From Chamaelirium japonicum (taxonomy: Eukaryota; Streptophyta; Magnoliopsida; Liliales; Melanthiaceae): DNA of 64,000 nt. The notes beneath the pieces are model-generated. The model saw only the letters and a program-made list of their open reading frames with translations, made no database searches and had not been told where the DNA came from. This document shows positions 24,506 to 33,721 of this stretch, piece by piece; position 1 is the first letter of the stretch, and each line of letters opens with the position of its first letter. The stretch is taken from contig OX393549.1 of the NCBI GenBank assembly GCA_947650365.1, positions 96,031,514-96,095,513 of the forward strand, read 5' to 3'. The translations under genes were made by a program, and so were the position numbers.

Positions 24506-24524
24506 CTAAAATTTGCACCCACCA

Positions 24525-25070
24525 CATCTTCAGCGAGCTCCAAACCCGCTAGGAGCACCTCGTATTCCGCTTCATTATTGGTGGCGAAAAATTGAGCCGA
24601 ATGGACTTCTCGAGTATTATCTCTTTGGCGCTCAGTACAACCCCGATCCCCGCTCGGCAGGACTCCTCTGGCTTGCCCAGAAACCTTGCCTTCCCAGAGT
24701 GTGCCTCAGTTGGCTAATTCTCCTAGGTCGGGACTGGTTCTTCCAGCAGAAAGTCCGCCAGGAAATCGGCAAGAGCCTGCCCTTTGACCGTGGTCCGTGA
24801 AACGTACTCCAGCTTGTAAGCGGCGAGCTCAGCGGACCAGCGGAAAAGCCTTCCTGCGACAGAAGGTTTTGCGAGCGCGCTCTTCAGGGGATGCTCTGTG
24901 ATGACTTTGATGGAATGCATTGAGAAGTAAGGATGGAGCTTCCTCGCGGTTAAGACCAAGGCCAGAGTGACCTTCTCGATTGGTCGATAGCGGAGCTCGA
25001 CAAGGAGCATGGTGTGACTTATGAAATACACGGGCCTTTTTAACTTTGCCTCTTCTTAAACAAGGACCCC
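24525..25070 (-). pseudogene. Gypsy-2 RNase H region (truncated by insertion)
   Basis: The 24723-25031 stretch reads MYFISHTML, YRPIEKVTLALVLTARKL, LFRWSAELAAYKLEY and KGQALADFLADF, the RT-RNase H connection of plant gypsy elements. Remaining RNase H words continue to 24525, where Gypsy-1 begins. Confidence 0.75.
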
Positions 25071-26330
25071 GCTTACCGCAATCTTTGTAACGGAGAGATA
25101 GACGCCGAGCTCGTCTCCCTCCTTGGGTACGGCTAAAATGGAGGGGCTGGCTAGATAATCTTTGACCTTTTTAAATATGAGCTCGCACTTCTCATCCTAG
25201 CAAATGTCAGTTCCCTTGCGAAGTAATTCGAACAAAGGCCGGCAACTGTCGGAAGACTTTGAGATGAAGCAATTTAACGCAGTGATTCGTCCGCTCAACC
25301 TTTGAACTTCATGCCGTGTCCTCAGTAAAGGCATCTAGACGAGCGCTCTGATTTGTTCAGGATCGGTCTTGATCCCACGATGGGTGACCAGGTACCCCAA
25401 GAACTTTCCAGAGGTTACTTCGAATGCGTACTTCGCCGGGTTCAACCTCATTTGGAATTTCCTCAGGACATCAAACACTTCTCTGAGGTCGGCGACATGC
25501 CCCTCCCACTCCCGGCTCTTCACTAAGAGGTCATCAACATATACTTCGATATTTTTGCCGACCTGATCTTTGAACATGCAAGTGACTAACCTTTGGTAGG
25601 TCACCCTGGCGTTCTTGAGTCTGAAGGGCATCACATTGTAGCAGAACAGCTTCTAGTATCCTGCTCTAGAGTAGAAAGCGGTCTTCTCCTGGTCGTCGAC
25701 GTGGAGGGGTATCTTGTTGTATCCAGAGTACCCATCCATGAATGAGAGAGTCCGGAACCCGACAGCCGCATCTACCTGAGCTCCGATCTGGGTTAGTGGA
25801 AATCCATCCTTCGGGCATGCTTTGTTGAGGTTGGAGAAGTCTATACACACCCTGACAACTCCTCTTATCTTTGGCACTGCCACAATATTAGAGATCCACT
25901 TAGGGAAATACGCATCTCGGATGAAACCAGTCTGCTCTAGTTTTTCAACTTCTGTCACTACTACAGCGGTCTTTGCGGCTGGGATGTGCCGGGCTTTTTG
26001 CTTGACCGGACGGAAGTCGTGCATGGTATGCAGTCGGTGGCAGGCGATCTCTGGATTGATCCTCGGCATGTCGGCGAAGCTCCATGCGAACACGTCACGT
26101 TAAATCTTTGATAAGATTTATCAAGGTAGAGACCTCGACTTCGATTAATGACGTCCCAAGGTGGATAACCCTCGGAATCCCATCATCTCCGATGTCGATC
26201 TCTTGGAGGGGCTCTGGAATAGGGGATTTTTCTTTCGCAACCTCTGCTGGGCGATCTCTCGTACGATGGTCTCGACTAACGCCGCTTCCACTCGGGCGGT
26301 CTATCCGTCGGGGTGAAGTGGGTGTCTCAC
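25071..26330 (-). pseudogene. Gypsy-2 reverse transcriptase region
   Basis: Stretches at 25653-26093 (PRINPEIACHRL, KARHIPAAKTAVVVTEV, VCIDFSNLNKACPKDGFPL, SFMDGYSGYNKIPL) and 25335-25634 (MPFRLKNARVTYQRLV, the catalytic motif in VEVYVDDLLVKS written IEVYVDDLLVKS, KFLGYLVTHRGIKTDP). Nearly complete palm, with breaks between pieces. Confidence 0.85.
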
Positions 26331-26379
26331 AAGGTTAGGGAGTCGTCGTTAGATTGTCAGGAAGCTCGTGTAGATGGGC

Positions 26380-27201
26380 AACTAACTGCTAGGAGGGTAC
26401 CGGCCTCTTGGCCTTCGAGGCGTCGATGGTGGTGAGATGGTGGACGTCCTCCTCACACCTGGTAGTAGCAACCTGATCACCCCGGATAATCATAACCCCC
26501 GTGAGAGTGGGGAATTTGAGGGCCTGGTGGCTGGGCGAGAACACCACATTCATCTGCCTCAGCCAAGGTCGCTCAAGGATGGTATTGAAAGCGGACTGCC
26601 CATCGACCATGGCAAAGCGGGCTTGTCAAACTTCAGGGCCCGCCGTCATGGTCAGGGTAATCTCCCCTACTACTTTGGCGACCTCGCCTCTGAAGCCGCT
26701 AAGAGAGCCCTTTAATGGAGACAGATCGACTTGTCGCAATCTCATCCGTTGGAAGGCCGACAAGAAAAGAATATCTACGACACTCCCAGAATCTACCAAG
26801 ATGCACCGTACTTCTATATTGGCCATCATGATGCATATGACGAGGGGATCAATATGCGGGGTGGCGACCCCGGTTATATCGTCCTCCGAGAACCATAAGA
26901 AATCACGGGCTTCTAGCCTTGGGGTTTGAAGCAAAGTAGGTAGGAGTGAGATAGAGTGCACCTTTTGTGTTCGTTCCATCTCTCTTACTTGCCATCGGGC
27001 TTCTTTGTTGGACCTCGGCTTGCCCAGGCATCTAGTGATGGTGTGGCATATCATAGGTTCGCCCGAGGGAGGTGGTGGTAGAGCGGGCTTCGCGGGTCCC
27101 GGGCAATCTTCTTCTCGGGGGGCTCGTGTAGGTACGACCTCGAATCGTCTCGGCGGCGAGATGAATTGGTCCAAATGACCCATGGCTATGAAGTCCTCCA
27201 A
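26380..27201 (-). pseudogene. Gypsy-2 protease region
   Basis: The 26626-27201 stretch carries the aspartic protease core (RCILVDSGSVVDILF) after a proline-rich linker (PALPPPPSGEP) typical of the gag-protease junction. The 26389-26610 stretch carries the second half (FNTILERPWLRQMNVVFS). The DSG motif is present. Confidence 0.8.
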
Positions 27202-28600
27202 ACAATTCCTTAGAGATCGATACCGATTGGTGTGGTGCTTGATGCCTCTGTGGAACCTCGCCGTGTGTTATCTATGGAGCCAGGCTCACCCTACTGAAGA
27301 GAAAGGGGGTACTGGACAAATGGTTCTCTCCGAACTTGGTGCAGTATCTGCCCAGGAGAGAGGGTCATCACGGTGAAGTCCCATTCTCCCAAACCAGGAG
27401 GCAATCGCCAGTTCGCTGGTCTTTTGGTCACCGCAATTGGTGCCTCTGGGGGTAGCACAGACGGAGTTGCTGGGGGGTCGACAGTAGGTGCCGCAGAGGG
27501 TGCCTCGCACCGCTGCACGGGTTTGACGACGAGAGGTCGCAAAGCGGGGGGAGGTTGCTGTTCGACCATCTTGACCTTTCGGTCGAGCTCCACATCTTCG
27601 AGCTTGATGTGCTGCTGGACAAGGGCGAAGAGTTCGACCATGGTGCGGGGGTCGGAGATGACGAGTGCATCATGGAGCTTGCCTCCTTCGAGAAGTGCGC
27701 TCTTGAAGGCACTCACCGCTGTGCGATCTTGCCCAACTGAGTCCTCCAGGGCGAGGTAGGCACTTTGAAATCGCATCAAGAAGCATCGAAGGGTCTCTCG
27801 AGCCCCCATGGTCAGGGTAAACAACGATTCGATCCTCTTCGGGGGTTGTCGATTACATCAGTACTATTCCAAGAACAGCCCAGATAAGGTAGGGAAGTTC
27901 GGAATGGAATAGGAGAGCAGCTTGTGGAACTAGTTTAAGACCGAGCCAGTCAAGCTACTAGGGAACACACGACATAAGACGTGATCCTGGTCCCAGAAGA
28001 ATAACAGCTTCCGGTAAGCCAGGAGGTGGTCCACAAGATATTGGGATCCGTCGAATAGCACGAACTTTGGCGGGGTCCAGTGCTAAGGAAAACTCCCTTG
28101 GTGAACCTCGCTTGTGAAGGGCGAGCTCCCTCCATGGGTGGTGAGGTCTTCTAGGAGGTCGACAGACATGTTGGGTAGCTGCCAGCACCTTGGGGGACCT
28201 CCCATAGGTGGCTGTGCAGGCCCTAAGTGGTCATGCACACTCCCTCTAGGCTGAGTCGGGCCTTCGTTGCGGTGATGCCCGGGGGCAATCTCTTGGCGAC
28301 TACTACGCCGCCTCTCCGATATCTGCCTCAACGCCGGAGCAGGCCGGTAAGAGACCGTTACTTCTCGAGCTTCCGTACAGGGCAGCTCCTCTACGGGCTC
28401 CTTCTTGCGCCGATAGCGTAGGTTGCGATCTTGCCCTCGAGACCTTGTCTCTGACTCGCCTGAGTCCGTGCTTCTACTTCATCGGCGAGGAGAAGCCGAT
28501 GGCGGGGTCAACTTTTTACTAGAGTGCTGGGTGATGAGTCGTTGCAGCCGCTCGAGAGCGGTCCCTTTCACCCTGTGTGCCACTGCGTCATCCACAGGGG
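27202..28600 (-). pseudogene. Gypsy-2 gag region
   Basis: The 27291-27824 stretch has the retrotransposon gag pattern (ETLRCFLMRFQSAYLALED, DPRTMVELFALVQQHI) followed by a Pro/Ala-rich tail. The N-terminal part up to about 28600 is broken and only weakly recognisable. Confidence 0.7.
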
Positions 28601-29023
28601 GCTCCAGTTAGGAAGCCCACCGTATGGGCGCCATTGTGGTTTGGTGCAATATTGTGGTTAGGGGAGGTCGCACAGGGGTATCGATCCCCGCCGACACTCC
28701 CGGATGCTGGGGTGAGATCCCTGACCCTCCCCTCTGTGAGTTAAGCCTAGGGAAAGATTAGTCCTCTGGCTTGCCGTCAGAAACTGGCGTAGTCGCATCA
28801 GTTCGTCCATCATGGCCCGCTGAGTGGCCAACATCTCCAGAAGAGCTGGTCACTAAGCAGGACAGGGGGTTGGGAAGCTTCAGCGAGCAGGCTGCTTCGT
28901 GTAGACCCAGCGCGGGCTTTTGCTTGTCTCTATCCCCGCGTGGCTGGAGCCATCTGAGTATCCTCGACGATGCACAGCTTTCAACCATGTGGTTGTAGGC
29001 GTTCTCACAGGAATCAGTCTAAT

Positions 29024-29044
29024 GATCCCACAGACGGTACCAAA
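29024..29044 (-). other. Gypsy-2 primer-binding site
   Basis: Minus strand TTTGGTACCGTCTGTGGGATC following the LTR end CCCAAACA; the same motif class as the Gypsy-1 site. The 28601-29023 stretch between it and gag is leader with no gene. Confidence 0.7.
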
Positions 29045-30742
29045 TGTTTGGGGGATATTTTTCGCTGGTTCATACAATCGTCCTGTAAAACAAAGAAAGC
29101 GTAAGAACGGCTGGCTCCCTTAGGAGCGTAGACCCTCTAACGCTCAAGTTATTGAAGGTACGGGCAAAGGAGAGTTAAAGTAGTCAAAAAGTATTAGGGT
29201 TTCCTTATGCAGACCTCCAGAGGTTGACATGTGGCGGTGCCTTCCCGTATCTGTTACGCCCCCATGTGCCAGTCCACATGGGTCTCTGATGGCCCTTGTC
29301 GTTTAGCCTACCAAGTGGTGATAAAAGGGGGATGCACCGGTCTTGTCCTTGCAAGGTGGAAATTCTGCAAAGCTCTAGTCTGGAAGGTCCTAGACCGACT
29401 TTGGGCAGCTTTTGTGGCACGCAGCAGTCCATGTAGCTTTATGGGGGTGGTGATACCTGACGGTTCGGTATCGCCTTACTGCGGGCGACCTTTACGGGAA
29501 AGAGGGCAGACTCTTTATCAAAAGGAGGGGGGACCTTCGGAACCTCTCCTACTATCAACAGGTGAACTCTTTGGTCATCGCATGATAGGACGAGCTCCTA
29601 GTCATAGGGGGGGCGCTTTCAGAACCTTTTCTATCCAGTTGCTCCGCCTACTATCAACAGGCAATCTCTTTGGCTGTGGCCTGATTGGGCGAGCTCCTGA
29701 GCGAGCTGTAGGTGTTGAGCCTTTCAAAATGTTCTCCGAATTCTGCCAGAAGCGATCTCTTCCGCGAGCAAGCTAATCGCAATGGTCTGGGCAAACTGTG
29801 GGTGTTCGTAGATATCATTCTAAGTTTTCTATTAGCAAAAGGGGAGTTCTCTTCGATTACGGGCTAGAACCGGGCTTCCGGCGAGATACGGGCGGCGATC
29901 AAGGTACTCTCTCCAGCCGACGAGCTGTGTAGAAAGCTTAAACTCGTAGTGTCTCTTGAATGAGGCCTCGAGGATGATGTCGCTCTATCCAAGGGATGCA
30001 ACGATCTGCTATTATATGCCCTGGGCGGGTTACGAACACCAGCCACAGGGCGACCTCTTCTACCGAGTTGGTCGCATGCAGCTAGGGTCAACTCCAAGCG
30101 GACTGTGAGCCGCGGCCATGGGTGCTCTGTCCAAGGGATGCAACGATCCGCTATTTTAAGTCCTGGGCGGGCTACGAGCACCACTCGTGGGGTGACCTCT
30201 TTCGTGTGTGAGCTGGTCGCATGTGGCCAGGGTCAACTCCGGGCGGGCTGTGAGCTGCAGCCACGGGTGCTCTGTCCAAGGGATGCAACGATCCGCTATT
30301 GTAAGTCCTGGGCGGGCTAAGAGCACCAGCCATAGGGCGACCTCTTTCGCGTGCGAGCTGGTCGCATGCGGCCAGGGTCAACTCCGGGCGGGCTGTAAGC
30401 CGCAGCCACGGGTGCTCTATCCAAGGGATGCAACGATCCGCTATTGTAAGTCCTGGGTGGGCTATGAGCACCAGCCGTGGGGTGATCTCTTCCATGTGCG
30501 AGCTAGTCACATATGGCCAGGGTTAACTCCGGGTGGGCTATGGGCACCAGCCTCGAGCAGCCTCCTCCACGCGTGAACTGTCCGATGTGGTCAGGGCGAG
30601 CTCCCTGAAAGTGTTCCCTGGGGCGGGTTCCTTCTGTATCTCGGAAACGACTTCTTTCTTCTGGTGAGCCCACCGCTCCACCATTTCGGCCGCCCCTTGG
30701 TCTGGTTGTGGCCGTTGAGCTGACGTTTTTTCGGGACCATCA
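29045..30742 (-). repeat. Gypsy-2 5' LTR (about 1.7 kb)
   Basis: The end is fixed by the primer site at 29044. The start is placed at 30742 from the minus-strand TGATGGTCCCG and is less sure. It contains two 99-bp-spaced copies of CCTACTATCAACAGG...GAGCTCCT (29549 and 29648) and the 142-145-bp array. No partner LTR in the window. Confidence 0.55.
29985..30590. repeat. four 142-145-bp tandem repeats in the Gypsy-2 LTR
   Basis: Landmark GGGATGCAACGATC occurs at 29993, 30135, 30280 and 30425 (spacing 142, 145, 145). Units share GTCCTGGGCGGGCT and GGTCGCATG words. The last unit decays by about 30590. Confidence 0.88.
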
Positions 30743-31435
30743 ATACCCCTTCTTTCTTTCTATGTGTGAAAGTGAAATAGAAGCCCGGTGAGAATCCTAA
30801 TTGATATAGTTAAGTGACTAGAACCAAAACCCTTTATTTTCCCACCTCACACCCTAGGGATCGGTCTCCAGATTTTTGGGTCGTAACAACTACCCAATAT
30901 TCATTCTCTTATTTATGGGAGAATAAACCTTCATTTATTTTTCTTTTCTGGCAGAGTAGTTATGGCCCAATCATTTTGAATTTTTATTTGAATCTTGCAC
31001 ATTAAATTGATAGCGACCCGACTTCATTTCTTATCTGTCGGATCGAGGGATCGACGTAGATCCACGCTTTTGTAGATGTCTACGCAACCTCCCCCAGCGC
31101 ATGGCGGTTTTCTTTCCTTTTTCTTCTTTTTCTTTTTTTTTTCTTCCTTTTTTTTCTTTCTCTTCTTTCATTTCCTTTTTTTCTTTTCTTTCCTTTTTCT
31201 TTCTTTTCTTTCCTTTTCTTTCGTTTTCTTCCTTTCTTTTCTTTCCTTCCCTTGGTTGGCCACAACCTACCCGCGGGTAGGGGGCACGGATTCCCAAAAC
31301 AAGGGGGGCCGGGTGGTCCCTATTTGTAGATGAGCCCACCCGGCCTCTTACTTGGCTTGGGTCGGGTCTGGTGGGTCCCGGGTTCACGTCGAGTTTGCCC
31401 CCGGGTTGGCGCGCACTAGTTGGGTTCAGGTGCGA
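30743..31435 (-). other. mosaic of gypsy LTR and 3' UTR fragments
   Basis: No gene. On the minus strand a purine-rich tract (GCTGGGGGAGGT) at about 31090-31101 is followed by TGCGTAGACATCTAC, as at a 3' LTR start. Below that, 30743-31089 looks like part of that LTR, cut by the Gypsy-2 LTR. Above it lie a homopurine/homopyrimidine tract and short GC-rich sequence. Boundaries are uncertain. Confidence 0.4.
31105..31256. repeat. homopyrimidine tract (TTTCTTTCC type), about 150 bp
   Basis: Almost unbroken C/T on the plus strand, mostly T with CC every 5-10 bases. It is next to the inferred polypurine tract of an LTR element. Open frames here are composition artefacts. Confidence 0.85.
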
Positions 31436-31865
31436 TTAAATTTTGTGTGTCTAAACACGCGCTGAGCTGTCACATAGGTGCTATAGAGTAGGGAAAAGAG
31501 ATAGAGAAATAGAGAAGTAGAGCGTTGACACAATATGTGGTGACGAAGTTCTCGCTTATACTAGTTAACAGAGGATGGAGAAGGCTTGAGTAGAGTCTGA
31601 TCACCAGAAGGCTTAGAGAGCTCTAGAAAACAGAAAATGGAATTGGGAATAATGAATTTCCATTTGGATTGTTTATAAGATCTACTATTTATAGAGTTTT
31701 TGGGAATATTTAGGGTTTTGATAAATACTCGAGGAGAGATTTACTAGATATCAGACAGTATGCACGGACCCCAAGCAGGGTTACGGGTCCTACAGTCATC
31801 TTTATAGGCCCCAGACAGGGCTGCGGGTCCCATTGATAAGCATTTAGCCAAATTTTGCACCCACA
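31436..31865 (-). repeat. Gypsy-3 3' LTR (lower boundary approximate)
   Basis: On the minus strand the polypurine tract GGGAGGGGGTAGC is followed by TGTGGGTGCAAAATTTGG, resembling the Gypsy-1 LTR start. It contains a TATA box (CTATAAATAG, minus strand, 31682-31691) and two copies of the GGGCTGCGGGTCCC-type word repeated six times in Gypsy-1. The lower end is chosen at about 31431-31436 by a CA terminus only. Confidence 0.55.
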
Positions 31866-32615
31866 GCTACCCCCTCCCAGCTAGGCAAGTGCTAACCTAG
31901 CTGAGGGGCTCTATGGGGCAAAACTGGTTTGTCAATGTCATGGCAACTTTGAAGAACGTTGGAGAGAGATCGCCGACCACTTGCCAAGGGCCGACTGAAA
32001 AGGGGGTTGATCGAAGCTGTTGGTGAAGGTGATAACTTATGAGCGTGGACATCATTTGCCGACCCCCTGCCAAGGGCCAACCAAAAGTTCTGTCTGTCGA
32101 GCCGCTGTCTGGGGCCGACGATAGCAGCTCAGTATAGAGGGAGATTGGCTCTGGGAGATTGATGAGTCGTGTCAGCCCTAGACTGTAATAGTATTTCGGT
32201 AAGGGGGCTATCGAGTCGGGGATGTAGAGCGGTGTCCAAGGATTCGACGGCCAGGCCATTTTAGGGTTGAGCAGAGGATGTTGTTTGGCGGTCAGCCTGC
32301 TGACCGGAGCTGACCGTTTTACTAGCCGACCCATTGTCCGAGACCGACCGTCACGTTTGCCAACCCCTTGACCATGGTCGACTATCGCGCTTGCCGACCC
32401 CTTGCCAAGGGCCGGCCAGGGGCATAGCCGCTGACTCGCAGTCCGGGGTTGACCGTTGCACCTGCCGACCCCCTGCTAAGGGATATCAAATGATGGCCTC
32501 TGTCGCCACCCTGATATCAATATATTTACCATTGTCGATGCTTGGCTGTCCTCTCCCCCTACCAAGGGCTTATCCGCCAACCCTATGTCCGGGGCTGACC
32601 TTCGCGCCTGCCGAC
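31866..32615 (-). other. Gypsy-3 3' untranslated region with dispersed palindromes
   Basis: No coding frame. At least seven variants of GCCGACCCCTTGCCAAGGGCC (near 31973, 32057, 32326, 32359, 32392, 32463, 32565), whose core CCTTGCCAAGG is nearly self-complementary. The sequence stops at 32616, where the Gypsy-4 LTR begins. Confidence 0.55.
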
Positions 32616-32963
32616 TGATCGAACCTAGTCACACCAGTATATTATATCCAAATCATTTGCAATAAGAGTTAAATATCAGTATCGTACTCAAAGATTGTGA
32701 ATTGGTAACTATGGACTAATTCTAAGGATTAAACCAATTAATAAAAAGAAGTTGTTTGATGATTATGAAAATGACTAAAACTAAACTATTGAACGACTAA
32801 ATTAAAAGAGAGATCAAGTAGAGGGAGTCTAGGGCGGAGAATCCACCACTAGCCACAAACTAGTTTAATTATGTTGATTAGAGCACGAATCGTTTCCCTT
32901 TGGTATAACTCATCTCATAGAAGAGCAATAAACTCGACTTCAGATATTTATCATCACGCATAT

Positions 32964-33686
32964 TGTATCATCCACCCCGAACACATAAGATTTTGTCCGC
33001 TTTGCCCGTGTTCGCATGAGAACTTCCCAGGGAGGTCACACATCCTACTACTGTACTCGCCGGAGCATGCTTAACTATGGAGTTCTTACGAAATCCGTAG
33101 TGACGCACGATTTTAAAACAAGTCTTCTATGTTTGAGAGGGGAAATTATATAAGTAGCTCATGATCTCCTTCTCTCCAGACGATGTGGGACTAACTCGTG
33201 GCCTTGTACACCTCACCTTACCTCACCTTATCCATCTTGGCATCACAGTCTCAAGAGTCTTGGCTCTTGGATCTTGGTCATCGCAATCCACCCCCTTAGG
33301 GCTACACGTTCACGTGTAGGGTTAGACGCCCCTATTGCGAGGAGAACCGGCTCTGATACCATTTTGTAACATCCGCCCCAAATATATAAGATTTTGTCCA
33401 TTTTGCCCGTGCTCACACAAGAACTTCCTAGGGAGGTCACCTATCCTAGTACTGCTCTCGCCCGAGCACGCTTAACTATGGAGTTCTTACGAAATCCATA
33501 GCGCCACACGGTTTTAAAACGCGTCTTTTATGTTTAAGAGGGGAAATTATATAAGTAGCTCAGGATCTCCTTCTCTCTAGACGATGTGGGACTAACTCAT
33601 GGCCTTGTACAGCTCATCTAACCTCACCTCATCCATCTTGGCATTACAGCCGCAGAAGTCTTGGCTCTTGGATCTTGGTCATCACA
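32964..33686 (-). mobile_element. Cassandra-type TRIM, complete with target duplication
   Basis: Two 322-bp LTRs (32964-33285 and 33365-33686) flank only 79 bp, and the element is bounded by a perfect CATAT duplication (32959-32963, 33687-33691). On the minus strand the first LTR is followed by TGGTATCAGAGCC (tRNA-Met primer site, about 33351-33363) and the second is preceded by a polypurine tract (AAGGGGGTGGA). Each LTR holds 5S rRNA-like sequence, the hallmark of Cassandra. It has no coding capacity by nature. LTRs differ at about 13% of sites by my count, so it is old. Confidence 0.9.
33413..33500 (-). promoter_or_regulatory. 5S rRNA-like segment in Cassandra 5' LTR
   Basis: On the minus strand it reads GTTAAGCGTGCTCGGGCGAG, then AGCAGTACTAGGATAGGTGA, then CCTCC, which follows the internal control region of plant 5S rRNA (A box, intermediate element and C box) almost base for base. 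The matching, more diverged segment of the other LTR is at 33013-33100. It is part of the LTR, not a 5S gene. Confidence 0.88.
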
Positions 33687-33721
33687 CATATGATATGCGC
33701 CATCTTAGTTTAGTACGATCA

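Larger units (their letters stand above)
1..24524 (-). mobile_element. Gypsy-1: Tat-like Ty3/gypsy element, 3' end outside window
   Basis: Order on the minus strand: 5' LTR (23653-24524), primer site, gag, protease, reverse transcriptase, RNase H, integrase (ending 17639), then a convergent plus-strand extra ORF (1226-17035) and tandem repeats at 1-850. Integrase after RNase H defines Ty3/gypsy; an extra ORF 3' of pol in antisense and 3' UTR tandem repeats are known for the Tat lineage (for example Grande). It is broken, with roughly ten breaks in gag-pol plus the 13-kb Copia-1 insertion. It inserted into the RNase H part of Gypsy-2. Age cannot be estimated because the 3' LTR is not in the window. 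Confidence 0.8.
23653..24524 (-). repeat. Gypsy-1 5' LTR (872 bp)
   Basis: Bounded by TGGTGGGTGC (minus-strand start, 24524) and CCCCACA (end, 23653). It contains a minisatellite (24249-24505), a TATA box on the minus strand (CTATAAATAG, 24173-24183) and a 96-bp direct repeat (units beginning at 23886 and 23982) in R/U5. Beyond 24524 the RNase H sequence of Gypsy-2 begins abruptly. Confidence 0.8.
24525..30742 (-). mobile_element. Gypsy-2: Tat-like Ty3/gypsy element, split by Gypsy-1
   Basis: On the minus strand: 5' LTR (29045-about 30742), primer site, gag, protease, reverse transcriptase, and RNase H stopping at 24525 where Gypsy-1 inserted. The integrase and 3' end should lie beyond the far side of Gypsy-1, outside the window. 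Codon and GC content are higher than in Gypsy-1, so it is a different family of the same lineage. Broken, with roughly eight to ten breaks visible. Confidence 0.75.

Noticed and set aside
29864-30576. Overlapping 100-120-residue frames on both strands
   Set aside because: They follow the 142-145-bp tandem units of the Gypsy-2 LTR and have no family resemblance.
31031-31387. Lys/Glu-rich and Phe/Ser-rich open frames
   Set aside because: Produced by the homopurine/homopyrimidine tract; no domain.
33013-33500. A 5S rRNA gene
   Set aside because: The 5S-like parts lie inside two matching LTRs with a primer site and target duplication, and only part of the 5S sequence is kept, so this is Cassandra.
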